From Mycolicibacterium llatzerense (lineage in GTDB: Bacteria; Actinomycetota; Actinomycetes; Mycobacteriales; Mycobacteriaceae): DNA of 64,000 bases. A program made the position numbers and the translations under genes. This document shows positions 42,330 to 51,345 of this stretch, piece after piece; the first letter of the stretch is position 1; the number at the start of each line of letters is the position of its first letter. The stretch covers positions 62,001 to 126,000 of the forward strand of contig NZ_JXST01000002.1 in assembly GCF_000878195.1 (NCBI RefSeq). Direction: 5' to 3'. The notes under the pieces are model-generated. The model ran no database searches. It had not been told where the DNA came from and saw only the letters and a program-made list of their open reading frames with translations.

Positions 42330-42785
42330 TCAACCCGCAGAAACCGGCTCGCTACCCGCAATCGTTCGCGTCCGCTTGTACATCCACGTCAGCACCGCCG
42401 CGAAGGCCGCGACGCCAATGACTTCGGCAATAGATCCGTTGAAACCAGAGAACAGCGCAAACGGCTCGTCGGAACCAGTCCCGGCGACGAAGCCCGCGAA
42501 CACCACCCCGTACAGGCTCTCGCCGACGATCATGCCCGTCGCCAGCAGCACGCCAATCCGCTTCTTGCGCTCGACATCTCCGCCCGCTCGGTCAGCCCAG
42601 CGGTTGTAGAAGTACCCGAGCGCGGCGCCCAAAGGAATGATCAGCGTCAGGCTCATGGGCAGGTACATGCCCATCCCGACAGCCAGCGGCGGCAGCGCGA
42701 ATCGCGATGTCCGGGTGAGGGTCTCGTCGACGAGAATCGCGACCACCCCGATCACCGCGCCCAATCCAATGAGCCCCCAGTTCAA
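42330..42785 (-). CDS. OPT transporter, C-terminal part (frameshifted)
   Basis: About 151 residues with four to five membrane segments, forming the end of an oligopeptide-transporter (OPT) family protein. Its first codon would be a TTG overlapping the TGA of the upstream part, without its own ribosome-binding site. Adding one base in the GGGGGTTT run at 42796–42803 joins the two parts as KGVFGGSLNWGLIG. It is therefore a broken piece, not a separate gene. Confidence 0.75.
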   Translation of the reverse strand: MNWGLIGLGAVIGVVAILVDETLTRTSRFALPPLAVGMGMYLPMSLTLIIPLGAALGYFYNRWADRAGGDVERKKRIGVLLATGMIVGESLYGVVFAGFVAGTGSDEPFALFSGFNGSIAEVIGVAAFAAVLTWMYKRTRTIAGSEPVSAG

Positions 42786-44305
42786 AGAGCCGCCGAAACC
42801 CCCTTGGCCAACGAAGAGATCAACGCGGCCTGCGGAGCCGCCAGCGCGTGGTCACCGGCACCGGGCGCGCCCAGGAATCCGAACGCACGCTGCATCAGGT
42901 TGAGCACGGGCGGAATGATCGCGGATCCGAACACCACACCAATCACCAACGCCACCTGCTGTTTCCACGGTGTGGCGCCGACCAGCTGGCCGGTCTTGAG
43001 GTCCTGCAGGTTGTCGTTGGAGATGGTCGCAACACCGAACGTGATGGCCGCCGCGAACAGTGTGTAGGCCACCAGCGCCAGAGACTGGCCATCGTCGGCA
43101 TGCCCGAACACCACCTTGATCAGCACCGCGGCGATGAGCACCGTCAGGATGCCGACGCCGGAGATGGGGCTGTTGGACGAGCCGATGAGCCCGGCCATGT
43201 ACCCACACACCGACGCGATGACCATGCCGATGACGAAGATGAACACCAGGCTTGCCACGATGATCCCGGCCGAATGCCCTTGCAGCGCAGTGCCGCGACC
43301 GAAATCCCACAGCAGCACGGCGATGGGCAGCAGAAGCAGCACGACGGTGCCGATGACGATGGGGAAGGGGATGTCGCGCTCGGTGAGGTCGACCAGCTGG
43401 CCCTGGCGCCGATTGCGCGCCGACGTCAACGCGTCGGTGATGCCCTTGATGATGGGCCGCAAGATCTTCAGCAGCGTCCAGATGGCGGCGACGGCGATCG
43501 CGCCGGCGCCGACGAATCGCACCTCGTGCACGAAGATGCCGTCGATGATGTCGCCGATCGGCTCACCGGTCCCGAAGGCCCCGATCGTGCGGATCGGCAG
43601 CAGCACCCCGAACGAGATGACCAGCCCGACGAGCATCGCGATACCGACCGTCATCCCGATCAGGTGCCCGACGCCGATCATCGCCATCGACAATCCGGCG
43701 CTGAACATCGTCCCGCCGGCACCGATACGGGTATACGCCGTAACAGAATTCGCGAGCAGCTTCATATTGGCCAGCAACCCGAAGCCGGCCGACACCAGCG
43801 AGCCGAAGATGATCACCCGCAGCCCGGTGCGGTTGGCCTCCGCGCCGCCGGTGCTGTCGCCGACCTTGAGCACCTCGGCGGCCGCGACTCCTTCGGGATA
43901 GGGCAGGTCCGAGCCGGTGACCAGGGCGCGCCGCAGCGGAATGGAGTACATGACGCCGAGGGTGCCGCCGACCGTGCACACGGCGAGGGTGATCCAGTAA
44001 GGGAATCCGGTCCACCAGCCGATCATGATGAGGCCCGGCAGCACGAAGATGATCGCCGACAGCGTGCCCGCCGCCGAGGCGATTTTCTGCACGATGTTGT
44101 TCTCGACCACCGAGTGATTGGCGAAGCTGCGCAGCACCGCCATCGAGATCACCGCGGCCGGGATGGACGTGGCGAACGTCAAACCGACCTTGAGTCCGAG
44201 GTAGACGTTGGCGGCGGTGAACACCAGCGTGATTACACCGCCGAGCAGAATCCCGCGGACGGTCAGTTCACGCAGGGTCGGGGTGGCGGGGGTCGCGACG
44301 GCCAA
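42782..44305 (-). CDS. OPT family oligopeptide/metal-chelate transporter, N-terminal part (frameshifted)
   Basis: A 507-residue membrane protein with many hydrophobic segments. The OPT signatures include NVYLGLKVGLTFATSIPAAV near the N-terminus and SDLPYPEGVAAAEVLK. OPT proteins import peptides or metal–siderophore complexes by proton symport. M. tuberculosis Rv2395 is a related ~667-residue protein. Here the frame ends early (GVSAAL) at a one-base deletion; together with the next part it makes about 658 residues. It is non-functional unless ribosomes slip or the base is a sequencing error. A partial inverted repeat (CTTACGG with CCGTAAG) lies just upstream of the start. Confidence 0.85.
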   Translation of the reverse strand: MAVATPATPTLRELTVRGILLGGVITLVFTAANVYLGLKVGLTFATSIPAAVISMAVLRSFANHSVVENNIVQKIASAAGTLSAIIFVLPGLIMIGWWTGFPYWITLAVCTVGGTLGVMYSIPLRRALVTGSDLPYPEGVAAAEVLKVGDSTGGAEANRTGLRVIIFGSLVSAGFGLLANMKLLANSVTAYTRIGAGGTMFSAGLSMAMIGVGHLIGMTVGIAMLVGLVISFGVLLPIRTIGAFGTGEPIGDIIDGIFVHEVRFVGAGAIAVAAIWTLLKILRPIIKGITDALTSARNRRQGQLVDLTERDIPFPIVIGTVVLLLLPIAVLLWDFGRGTALQGHSAGIIVASLVFIFVIGMVIASVCGYMAGLIGSSNSPISGVGILTVLIAAVLIKVVFGHADDGQSLALVAYTLFAAAITFGVATISNDNLQDLKTGQLVGATPWKQQVALVIGVVFGSAIIPPVLNLMQRAFGFLGAPGAGDHALAAPQAALISSLAKGVSAAL

Positions 44306-44383
44306 CTCGTCGTCCTCTCTCTTACGGGTGCTCTACACCGTAAGGGCTGAGGACCGACGTGCGCCCGCTATCAGGGCGTGCCG

Positions 44384-46000
44384 CTAGCTCTCGGCTGCGG
44401 CCACCAGAGAGCGCAGCTTCACCGACGGGTTGTCCCGCTGGAACCCTTCGAGCCGCCACGGCGTCGAGAACAGCACCAGCAGCACGCCGTCGGAGCGGGT
44501 CAGCACCTCGCAGGACACCTGCTTGTTCATGAACTCGGCGTCCTCGGGGTCGACGACCCGCGCCACCTGGTACGGCAGCGATTCCATCGTGATGGCCGCG
44601 CCGATCTCGGTCGCCATCCGGTGCGCCGCCACCTCGAACTGCATGGGGCCGACGGCTGCGAATACCGGCGCCTGCTCACCGCGCTTGTCCGAGCGCAGCA
44701 CCTGGACGACGCCCTCCTGGTCGAGCTGCTCGATGCCCTTGCGGAACTGCTTGTGCTTGCTCGGATCCTTGCCGCGGACCACCGAGAAGTACTCGGGGGA
44801 GAAGCTCGGGATCGGCGGAAACTCCACGGGCGCATCGCGATACAGCGTGTCGCCGGGGCGCAGCGCCGCCGCGTTGGCCAGGCCGATCACGTCACCGGGC
44901 CACGCGTCGTCCAGCGTCGAACGCTCCCGGCCGAACACCGACTGCGCGTACTTGGTCACGAAGGGCTTGCCGGTCCCGGCGTGGGTCAGCACATCACCGC
45001 GCTCGAACGTGCCCGAGCACACCCGCGCATAGGCGATGCGGTCGCGGTGCGAGCTGTCCATGCCGGCCTGCACCTTGAACACGAACGCGCTGAACGGCGA
45101 ATCCACCGGACGCGGCTCTTTGGCGACGTCGATGATCGCGCCGGGCGAGGGCGCCAGATCGACCAGCACGTCGAGCAGCTGGTTGACGCCGAAGTTCAGC
45201 GCCGCCGAGGTGAACAGCACCGGCGAGGACTCGCCGGACAGGAAGGTCTCGCGGTCGTAGTCCGAGCCGTCCATCGACAGCAGTTCGGACTCTTCGACGG
45301 CGGTGTCCCAGTCACCCTCGGCGGCATCGTGCGCCTTGTCCGCGGGAATGTGCTCTTCCGGCGCGGCGGTGGCGCCACCGGCGGTGCGGGTGAAGCGGAT
45401 GTAGTGGCCCTTGCGGCGGTCCATCACACCCTTGAAATCGCCGGCGATGCCCACCGGCCAGGTCAGCGGCGTCGTCCGCAGCCCGATGCGCTCGTGGATC
45501 TCGTCCATCAGCTCCAGCGCGTGCCGGCCGGGGCGGTCCCACTTGTTGATCACCGTGATGATCGGGATGCCGCGGTGCTTACACACCTGGAACAGCTTCA
45601 GGGTCTGCGGCTCAAGGCCTTTCGCGGCGTCGATGAGCATCACCGCGCAGTCGACGGCCGTCAGCACCCGGTAGGTGTCTTCCGAGAAGTCGGCGTGGCC
45701 GGGGGTGTCCAGCAGGTTGATGACGCAGTCGCGGTACGGGAACTGCAGCGCCGTCGAGGTGATCGAGATGCCGCGGGCCTTCTCCATCTCCATCCAGTCC
45801 GACACCGTGGACTTGCGGCCGGCCTTGCCGTGGATCGCGCCCGCCTCGGTGATCACCCGGGCATGCAGGGCCAGCGCCTCGGTCAGCGTCGATTTACCGG
45901 CGTCAGGGTGACTGATGACGGCGAAGGTTCGGCGACGGGCGGCTTCGGTCGCGACCCGGCCGGTGGCGCGGGTATCGCTGGCGGGGGCGGTGTCGGTCAT
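44384..46000 (-). CDS. prfC: Peptide chain release factor 3
   Basis: A 538-residue translational GTPase. G1 is SHPDAGKST, G3 DTPGHAD and G4 NKWD; the effector region contains the conserved MEMEKARGISITST. The C-terminal half has the RF3-specific domain with RKGIEQLDQEGVVQVL. RF3 releases RF1/RF2 from the ribosome after peptide release. I use ATG 46000; ATG 46012 is equally possible. It lies 68 bp after the sulfatase gene, same strand. Confidence 0.95.
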   Translation of the reverse strand: MTDTAPASDTRATGRVATEAARRRTFAVISHPDAGKSTLTEALALHARVITEAGAIHGKAGRKSTVSDWMEMEKARGISITSTALQFPYRDCVINLLDTPGHADFSEDTYRVLTAVDCAVMLIDAAKGLEPQTLKLFQVCKHRGIPIITVINKWDRPGRHALELMDEIHERIGLRTTPLTWPVGIAGDFKGVMDRRKGHYIRFTRTAGGATAAPEEHIPADKAHDAAEGDWDTAVEESELLSMDGSDYDRETFLSGESSPVLFTSAALNFGVNQLLDVLVDLAPSPGAIIDVAKEPRPVDSPFSAFVFKVQAGMDSSHRDRIAYARVCSGTFERGDVLTHAGTGKPFVTKYAQSVFGRERSTLDDAWPGDVIGLANAAALRPGDTLYRDAPVEFPPIPSFSPEYFSVVRGKDPSKHKQFRKGIEQLDQEGVVQVLRSDKRGEQAPVFAAVGPMQFEVAAHRMATEIGAAITMESLPYQVARVVDPEDAEFMNKQVSCEVLTRSDGVLLVLFSTPWRLEGFQRDNPSVKLRSLVAAAES

Positions 46001-46068
46001 AGCACCAGACATGCTATTGGCCGACCAGGTAAAACCTGTAATCGCGACGGCGTGACCTGCAGGTTTGC

Positions 46069-47880
46069 CTACGGGCGGAACCGGCACAGCAGGCGGCGGA
46101 CGGCACTGCCCGGCTCCGGCGGCCGCCGGCTCACATACGGCCACGGATCGTTGCGCTCTGGTACCGACGCCGTCCGGACCAGCTTGAGCTGTGTCCGCAG
46201 ATGCTGGCGCAGCTCGTGCAGGCTGGGATCGGCCCAGCGGTTGGATGCCTCGATCGGGTCGGAGGTCAGGTCGTAGAGCTCCCACTGATCGTCGAGCGGA
46301 TCGGTGCGGTAGGTGTCGCCGCCCCGGCTGTTCGCCGCCAGATGCCGCACGCCCGGTTCCGTCCAGGTCGCCGGATCGTCGAACGTGCGCACGAGCTTCC
46401 ACAGGTGCCCGGAACCACCGGACGCCTCGGCGTTCGTGACACGCGAGACCAGCCCTTCGAAGTTGGCCGCGACGTTCGCGGGCACCTTGATGCGCAGCAG
46501 CGCAGGCGGATTCGTGTTGGCGCCGATGGCCTGCGCCGCGCCCGACGCGCCGGTGTCACCCTCGAGGATGTTGTCGCGGGTCATGATGTAGATCGGCCGA
46601 TCCTGTTCGGCCACAGCGCCATTCACCACCGGCATGAGGTCGCGGCCCGGCAGGGGATGCACCTCGCTGAACGTGGCGGCCAGGGTTTCGGCGGTTGCGG
46701 CGACATCGACCCCGGCAGCGCCGAGCAGTGTCGGCACCAGGTCGACGTGTGACGTCGGCGCCTCGACTTCGCGGGCCGCGGTCGCGTCCGCGCCGATCCG
46801 GGCGATGACGAACGGCACCCGCGTCGCCTCGTCGTACAGGTTGAACCACTTCTGGTGCAGCCCGCCGTGCGCGCCGAGCAGGTCGCCGTGATCGGAAGTC
46901 CGTACCAGCACGGCGTTTTCGGACCCGCCGTCGGTGACGGCCCGACGGACCCGGTCCAGCGGGCCGTCGACCTCGGCGTGCAGCCGGTAGTAGAGGTCGC
47001 GGTACTGCTGGGCGTTACGACGGTAGGTGCGTTCGATCACCGCGGCCGGGCCGTAGCCGGAGTAGTAGGCCTCGCGGAAGGCGGCCTGTGCGGCGGGCTT
47101 GTCGCTCAGGTCTTCGGTGGCCGTCGGCGCCGCGGGCACATGCGGCGGTTCGAGGACGGGGTAGTCGAGCAGCGGGCTGCGGCGCACCCACCCCGGAAAC
47201 AGCACGATGTCATGGGGATTGACGAAGCTGGCCACCAACAGGAACGGGCGCAGCGCATCCGCGTCGCCCGCGCGCCGCCGCGCGTACCGGTCCTCGAGCC
47301 ACGAGACGACCCGATCGGCGACCAACGGGTCGCGCCGAAAACCGCTGTTGGACATGGCCGCTCCGTGCGGCTCGGGTCCGACCCAGCCGGAGAAGCCGTA
47401 CGGTCCCAGCGGATCGGCATCGAGGTAGGCCTGCACGGCCACGAGGTCGACGACACCGTCGGCGTCGTTGGTGGCCAGCGGCTTGCCGGTCTTGGGGTCC
47501 TCGAGGTCGGCGTGCGAGATGTGCCACTTGCCGTCGTAGTGCGTGTCGTAGCCCGCGGCCCGCAGCCAGTTGCCCAGCGTCGGCACCTCGCCGCGGCGCA
47601 GCCACCGCAGCCGCGAGTCGTCGTACCGCTTGCCGAGACCGTCGGTCTGCGTGACGCCGTGCAGGTCGGGGTACTGACCGGTGAACAGTGTCGGCCGGCT
47701 GGGTGCACACGCCAGCGAGCCCGTGTAGTGCCGGGTGAAGCGCACACCGTTCTCGTCGAACCAGCGCCGGCCGGTGAGCGTGCGGTGGCGCCAGTCCATA
47801 ACGTCGTCGGCCTCGTAGGGCGGGATCGCGCGCTCTTCGTCAGTCATGAGGATGACGATGTCGGGCCGCTGCGGCGTCAT
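46069..47880 (-). CDS. Sulfatase (arylsulfatase family)
   Basis: A 603-residue sulfatase. The formylglycine motif CAPSR is at 58–62 (Cys-type, so it needs the formylglycine-generating enzyme). Metal-binding residues are in DEE near 14–16 and in SDHGD. ATG 47880 has GGGAG seven bases upstream. There is no signal peptide, so it is likely cytosolic. It hydrolyses sulfate esters for sulfur scavenging; the substrate is unknown. Confidence 0.9.
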   Translation of the reverse strand: MTPQRPDIVILMTDEERAIPPYEADDVMDWRHRTLTGRRWFDENGVRFTRHYTGSLACAPSRPTLFTGQYPDLHGVTQTDGLGKRYDDSRLRWLRRGEVPTLGNWLRAAGYDTHYDGKWHISHADLEDPKTGKPLATNDADGVVDLVAVQAYLDADPLGPYGFSGWVGPEPHGAAMSNSGFRRDPLVADRVVSWLEDRYARRRAGDADALRPFLLVASFVNPHDIVLFPGWVRRSPLLDYPVLEPPHVPAAPTATEDLSDKPAAQAAFREAYYSGYGPAAVIERTYRRNAQQYRDLYYRLHAEVDGPLDRVRRAVTDGGSENAVLVRTSDHGDLLGAHGGLHQKWFNLYDEATRVPFVIARIGADATAAREVEAPTSHVDLVPTLLGAAGVDVAATAETLAATFSEVHPLPGRDLMPVVNGAVAEQDRPIYIMTRDNILEGDTGASGAAQAIGANTNPPALLRIKVPANVAANFEGLVSRVTNAEASGGSGHLWKLVRTFDDPATWTEPGVRHLAANSRGGDTYRTDPLDDQWELYDLTSDPIEASNRWADPSLHELRQHLRTQLKLVRTASVPERNDPWPYVSRRPPEPGSAVRRLLCRFRP

Positions 47881-48066
47881 CTGGGTGCTCCCGTCGGAGG
47901 ACTGGCCTATGTGGGCTACAGCGTCATCCAACACGAGCAGCGACCGCAACGGTGCAAATTGGCGTGATCGACAAATAACGTTCTGTTAACTGGAGACGAC
48001 TCGTGCCCCAGTGGGCTGAGGCGCCCCAAATCAGTAGTGCCGCAACCGCGCCCGGACTGTCGGCCG
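47881..48066. other. Intergenic, promoter of the sulfatase gene
   Basis: 186 bp on the same strand as both neighbours. No hairpin or site recognised. Confidence 0.35.
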
Positions 48067-49890
48067 TCAGTCGAATTGACCGGACAGAAACTCCGCGCGC
48101 GAGGCAGTGCGGGCCAGTTTTCCCGACGTCGTACGGGGGATGCGGCCGGCCGCGACCAGTCGCACCTCGGCGACGCGAACCTGGTGATGACGCGACACCG
48201 CGGCCCGCACCGCCTCGGCCACAGGCTCCAACTCGGCGCGGCCGGCACCCACTGCGCGCTCGGCGACCACGACCAGTTGCTCGCCCGAATCACCAGGCAC
48301 AGCAAAGGCTGTCACGTAGCCGGAGCGCACGGCCGACGAGGCGCGACTGACCGTCGCCTCGATGTCCTGCGGGTAGTGGTTGCGCCCGTCGACGATCACC
48401 AGATCCTTGATCCGGCCGGTGACGAACAGCTCGCCGCCCACGTAAACGCCCAGATCGCCTGTGGCCAACCACAATGCGTTGTCCTCGGCGCCGTCGGCGT
48501 GGCTGACGGTCTGGCGGGTCTGCAGCTTGTTGCCGAAGACCCGCTCGGACTCGTCGGGCCGGCCGAAGTAGCCCCGGCCGATGTTGTTGCCGTGCAACCA
48601 GATTTCGCCGACCGTGCCGTCCGCGGCCTCGTCGCCGTCGGGGGTCACGATGGTCACCCACTGGTCGGGGATGGCCCGCCCGCACGACACGTGGGGGACC
48701 GCGCCATCGGCATGCCGGCCCACCACGACGGCCCGGCCCGCCGCGAGCTCTTCGCGGTCCAGATATGTGGCGCACGGCTTTTCGTCGGCGGCGATGCTGG
48801 CCACCGACAGCGTGGCTTCGGCCATGCCGTACGACGGCTTCACCACCGTCTCGGGCAGCCCGTACGGCTTGAACGCTTCCATGAACTGCTCGATGGACGG
48901 CAGCGTCACGGGCTCGGATCCGTTGAGCAGCGTCACCACATTGCTGAGGTCGAGCGGCTCGCCGGCCGGCGGCAGGCCCCGCTGCGCGCACAATTCGAAG
49001 GCGAAATTGGGTGCGGCCGCGAAAGTCCGGCCGTGCGCGGCCTCGTCGGCCAGCCGCCGGATCCACCGGTAGGGCCGGCGGACGAACGCCATCGGGTCCA
49101 TCAGGCTGATCTGGCCGCCGCACAGCGCGGGGAACATGATCATGATCAGGCCCATGTCGTGGTACAGCGGCAGCCAGCTCACGCTGCGGATGTCGGTGTC
49201 CAGGCCGCCGGCCAGGATCATCTGAATGACGTTGGTGCACACATTCCGATGTGTGATCTCCACGCCGGCGGGAGTGCGCGTCGAGCCCGAGGTGTACTGC
49301 AAGTAGGCAACGTCGTCGGTACCCGTCTCCGGGCTGACGTGCATCTCGGCCAGGGTGGCGGGAACGGCGTCGACCGCGATGACCCTCGGGCGCTCGGCCG
49401 CGGGCAGCGTCTTGATGAATGCGCGGACCGCTTCCGCGGCGGCGGTGGTGGTGAGCACCGCGGAGGGCTTGGCGTCGGACAGCACCGCGGCCAGTCGCTC
49501 GGTGTGGCCGGCGAGGGCCGGCGCGAACAGCGGGACGGCGATGTTTCCGGCGTGCACGGCCGCGAAGAACGCCGCCACGTAGTCGACGCCCTGCGGCGCC
49601 AGGATCGCCACCCGGTCACGGGGCTTGGTCACCTGCTGCAGCCGGGCCGCGACGGCGTTGACCTGAGCCCAGAGGCCGTTCCAGCTGAGTTCGATGATCT
49701 CGCCATCGGGGTTCTGCGCGTAGTCGATGAACCGGTACGACGGGCTGTCGCCCATCGCCGCGCGGTTGCGCTCCAGGAACGACGTCAGCGTGATGCCGTC
49801 AGGTATGACGATCTTGCCGTCCGGCTGAACGTATTGCTCCAGCGACTCTGCCGCCCCAATAATGCTGTGACTCAAGGCTTCCCGACCCAT
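48067..49890 (-). CDS. Fatty-acyl-AMP ligase (FadD/FAAL type)
   Basis: A 607-residue adenylating enzyme. The AMP-binding motif is LQYTSGSTRTPAG, followed by WLPLYHDMGL, NGSEPV and PSYGMAEATL; the C-terminal part has GRIKDLVIVDGRNHYPQDIE. The FAAL subtype is shown by the close resemblance to FadD32 throughout. Such enzymes activate fatty acids as acyl-AMP and load them onto polyketide synthases for cell-envelope lipids. No polyketide synthase gene is adjacent, so the partner lies elsewhere. Confidence 0.9.
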   Translation of the reverse strand: MGREALSHSIIGAAESLEQYVQPDGKIVIPDGITLTSFLERNRAAMGDSPSYRFIDYAQNPDGEIIELSWNGLWAQVNAVAARLQQVTKPRDRVAILAPQGVDYVAAFFAAVHAGNIAVPLFAPALAGHTERLAAVLSDAKPSAVLTTTAAAEAVRAFIKTLPAAERPRVIAVDAVPATLAEMHVSPETGTDDVAYLQYTSGSTRTPAGVEITHRNVCTNVIQMILAGGLDTDIRSVSWLPLYHDMGLIMIMFPALCGGQISLMDPMAFVRRPYRWIRRLADEAAHGRTFAAAPNFAFELCAQRGLPPAGEPLDLSNVVTLLNGSEPVTLPSIEQFMEAFKPYGLPETVVKPSYGMAEATLSVASIAADEKPCATYLDREELAAGRAVVVGRHADGAVPHVSCGRAIPDQWVTIVTPDGDEAADGTVGEIWLHGNNIGRGYFGRPDESERVFGNKLQTRQTVSHADGAEDNALWLATGDLGVYVGGELFVTGRIKDLVIVDGRNHYPQDIEATVSRASSAVRSGYVTAFAVPGDSGEQLVVVAERAVGAGRAELEPVAEAVRAAVSRHHQVRVAEVRLVAAGRIPRTTSGKLARTASRAEFLSGQFD

Positions 49891-50041
49891 ATGTCGACAC
49901 TAGTAGCGAATCTAACTAACCGACGAGTCAGACAACGGTGAAAGTCACCACTGCGAACAACGCGATGTGATGCGGCCCACCGACGATTTGGCGTGGGACG
50001 CGGTCCCGCGCATATCGGCCGCGAAATTATTCCCGGAGATA

Positions 50042-50056
50042 TACCCCCCTCGGGTA
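50042..50056. promoter_or_regulatory. RicR-type copper operator
   Basis: TACCCCCCTCGGGTA fits the TACCC-N5-GGGTA palindrome bound by RicR, the copper-sensing repressor of mycobacteria. It lies 40 bp before the next gene start. Loss of RicR binding when copper rises would switch on the genes at 50096–51171. Confidence 0.85.
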
Positions 50057-50095
50057 CTATGATTTGAGAAACCGATACCCGAACCGGAGGCCGAC

Positions 50096-50491
50096 GTGAC
50101 GCATCGCAGCACGCGCGTCCATGTCGGCTGGCGGGTTGTCGGGCTGCTGGTCTTGATCGCGGGCATCATCGGCATGCATTCGCTGATCGTCGCGCCCGCT
50201 CACAGTCCGTCGCATCATTCGCAGGTGGCTGTTCATCAGCACGCGAGTGCCTCGGCTGCGCAAACGTCCTTGTCGGATGCCTGCGACTGCAACGGACACA
50301 ACGGCTTTCACGCCTGCGTCTTCGTCATGACCGAACTGCTGACCATCCTGGGTCTGGCTTTGCTGTACTGGCTCGGCGTCGCACCTGCGCAGAACGTGCA
50401 GGCGCGGATTCGACAGGCGTTGCGGCGCAGGCAAAGAGCCCCGCCGTGGACGGTGCTCACCCTCGCGGAACTATCCCTGCTCCGAATCTGA
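50096..50491 (+). CDS. Copper-regulated small membrane protein (LpqS/DUF6153-like)
   Basis: A 131-residue protein. One N-terminal hydrophobic segment (GLLVLIAGIIGMHSLIV) is followed by a His-rich periplasmic loop with HH, HQH and the CDCNGH cysteines. A second membrane segment (LLTILGLALLYWLGVA) precedes a basic tail. GTG 50096 is five bases after GGAGG. The RicR operator in front and the His/Cys content suggest copper binding; resemblance to LpqS is by size, context and layout only. Confidence 0.75.
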   Translation: MTHRSTRVHVGWRVVGLLVLIAGIIGMHSLIVAPAHSPSHHSQVAVHQHASASAAQTSLSDACDCNGHNGFHACVFVMTELLTILGLALLYWLGVAPAQNVQARIRQALRRRQRAPPWTVLTLAELSLLRI

Positions 50492-50538
50492 TGGGCCGCG
50501 CCCCGCGTCAACCCATCCAATTCTCAAGGAGTTCAACC

Positions 50539-51171
50539 ATGTTCAAAATCGCATCAATCGCTATCGCCGGAACCGCTGCTGCCATCGCACTCGCGGCGTG
50601 TAGCCCGCCGAGCGAGCACGCCTCGACCCTGCCCGCAACCAGCTCGTCCATGCCGATGTCGGGCCACAACATGCCGGGTATGCCGGGTATGTCGGGCGGC
50701 AGCACCGCGCCGGCTGCCAACTTCAACGACGCCGACGTCATGTTCCTGCAGATGATGTACCCGCACCACGCCCAGGCCGTCGAGATGGCCAAGCTGGTCC
50801 CGACCCGCTCGCAGAACCAGCAGGTCAAGGATCTCGCCACGGCCATCGAGAACGCTCAGGCCCCCGAGATGCAGCAGATGACGACGTTGCTGGCGGGCTT
50901 CGGCAAGCCCGCGCCGTCGGCCACCATGAGCCACTCGATGCCGGGCCTCATGACCCCGCAGCAGATGACCGAGCTGACGGGCCTGTCCGGCGCGGCGTTC
51001 GACAAGATGTGGCTGCAGATGATGGTCGAGCATCACCAGGGCGCCATCACCATGGCCAACGACGAGCTGAAGAACGGCACCAACGCGGACGCCAAGAAGA
51101 TGGCCGAAGCGATCATCGCCGCGCAGCAGGGTGAGATCGCCACGATGAACGGCATGCTCGCCAAGATGTAG
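50539..51171 (+). CDS. DUF305 copper-binding lipoprotein
   Basis: A 210-residue protein. The signal peptide ends in a lipobox (LAACS), so the Cys is lipidated outside the membrane. The two DUF305 repeats carry the conserved MYPHHAQAVEMA and MVEHHQGAI motifs that bind metal. A Met/Gly/His-rich stretch (MPMSGHNMPGMPGMSGG) follows the lipid site. The start has AAGGAG seven bases upstream. It is probably in one operon with the preceding gene, for copper storage or resistance in the envelope. Confidence 0.9.
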   Translation: MFKIASIAIAGTAAAIALAACSPPSEHASTLPATSSSMPMSGHNMPGMPGMSGGSTAPAANFNDADVMFLQMMYPHHAQAVEMAKLVPTRSQNQQVKDLATAIENAQAPEMQQMTTLLAGFGKPAPSATMSHSMPGLMTPQQMTELTGLSGAAFDKMWLQMMVEHHQGAITMANDELKNGTNADAKKMAEAIIAAQQGEIATMNGMLAKM

Positions 51172-51184
51172 GGAATGCCGAGAC

Positions 51185-51210
51185 GCGGCAGTCACAGCTG
51201 TGACTGCCGC
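51185..51210. terminator. 26-bp perfect palindrome between convergent genes
   Basis: A self-complementary sequence centred on CAGCTG, with 13-bp arms and no spacer, 14 bp after the DUF305 stop. A likely bidirectional terminator without a U-tract. Confidence 0.65.
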
Positions 51211-51237
51211 ACCGGTGTCTCTTGGCAACTTTCGTTG

Positions 51238-51283
51238 GGAAGCGTCAACTTTCCCTGACGCGTCAGGGAAAGTTGACGCTTCC
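51238..51283. terminator. 46-bp perfect palindrome between convergent genes
   Basis: Two 23-bp arms with no spacer, starting GGAAGCGTC and centred on GACGCGTC. It lies between the convergent DUF305 and membrane-protein genes. The perfection and length are unusual for a terminator. Confidence 0.65.
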
Positions 51284-51345
51284 AGATCGTATGTCTCACA
51301 AGGCAGGACGACACGCCCGACGACGACACGCCGGCGGCAGGCGTC

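Noticed and set aside
42330..42785. Independent small membrane-protein gene
   Set aside because: No ribosome-binding site, TTG start overlapping a stop, and the sequence reads smoothly into the upstream OPT frame when one base is added.
42848..44350. 500-residue plus-strand frame opposite the OPT gene
   Set aside because: Mirror-image frame of a high-GC gene, rich in Arg, Gly, His and Asp without any motif; the minus strand encodes a clear membrane transporter.
44378..46276. 632-residue plus-strand frame opposite prfC
   Set aside because: Antisense of release factor 3, which has all GTPase motifs on the minus strand.
48037..49941. 634-residue plus-strand frame opposite the acyl-AMP ligase
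   Set aside because: Antisense; low-complexity Arg/Gly/His composition and no domain pattern.
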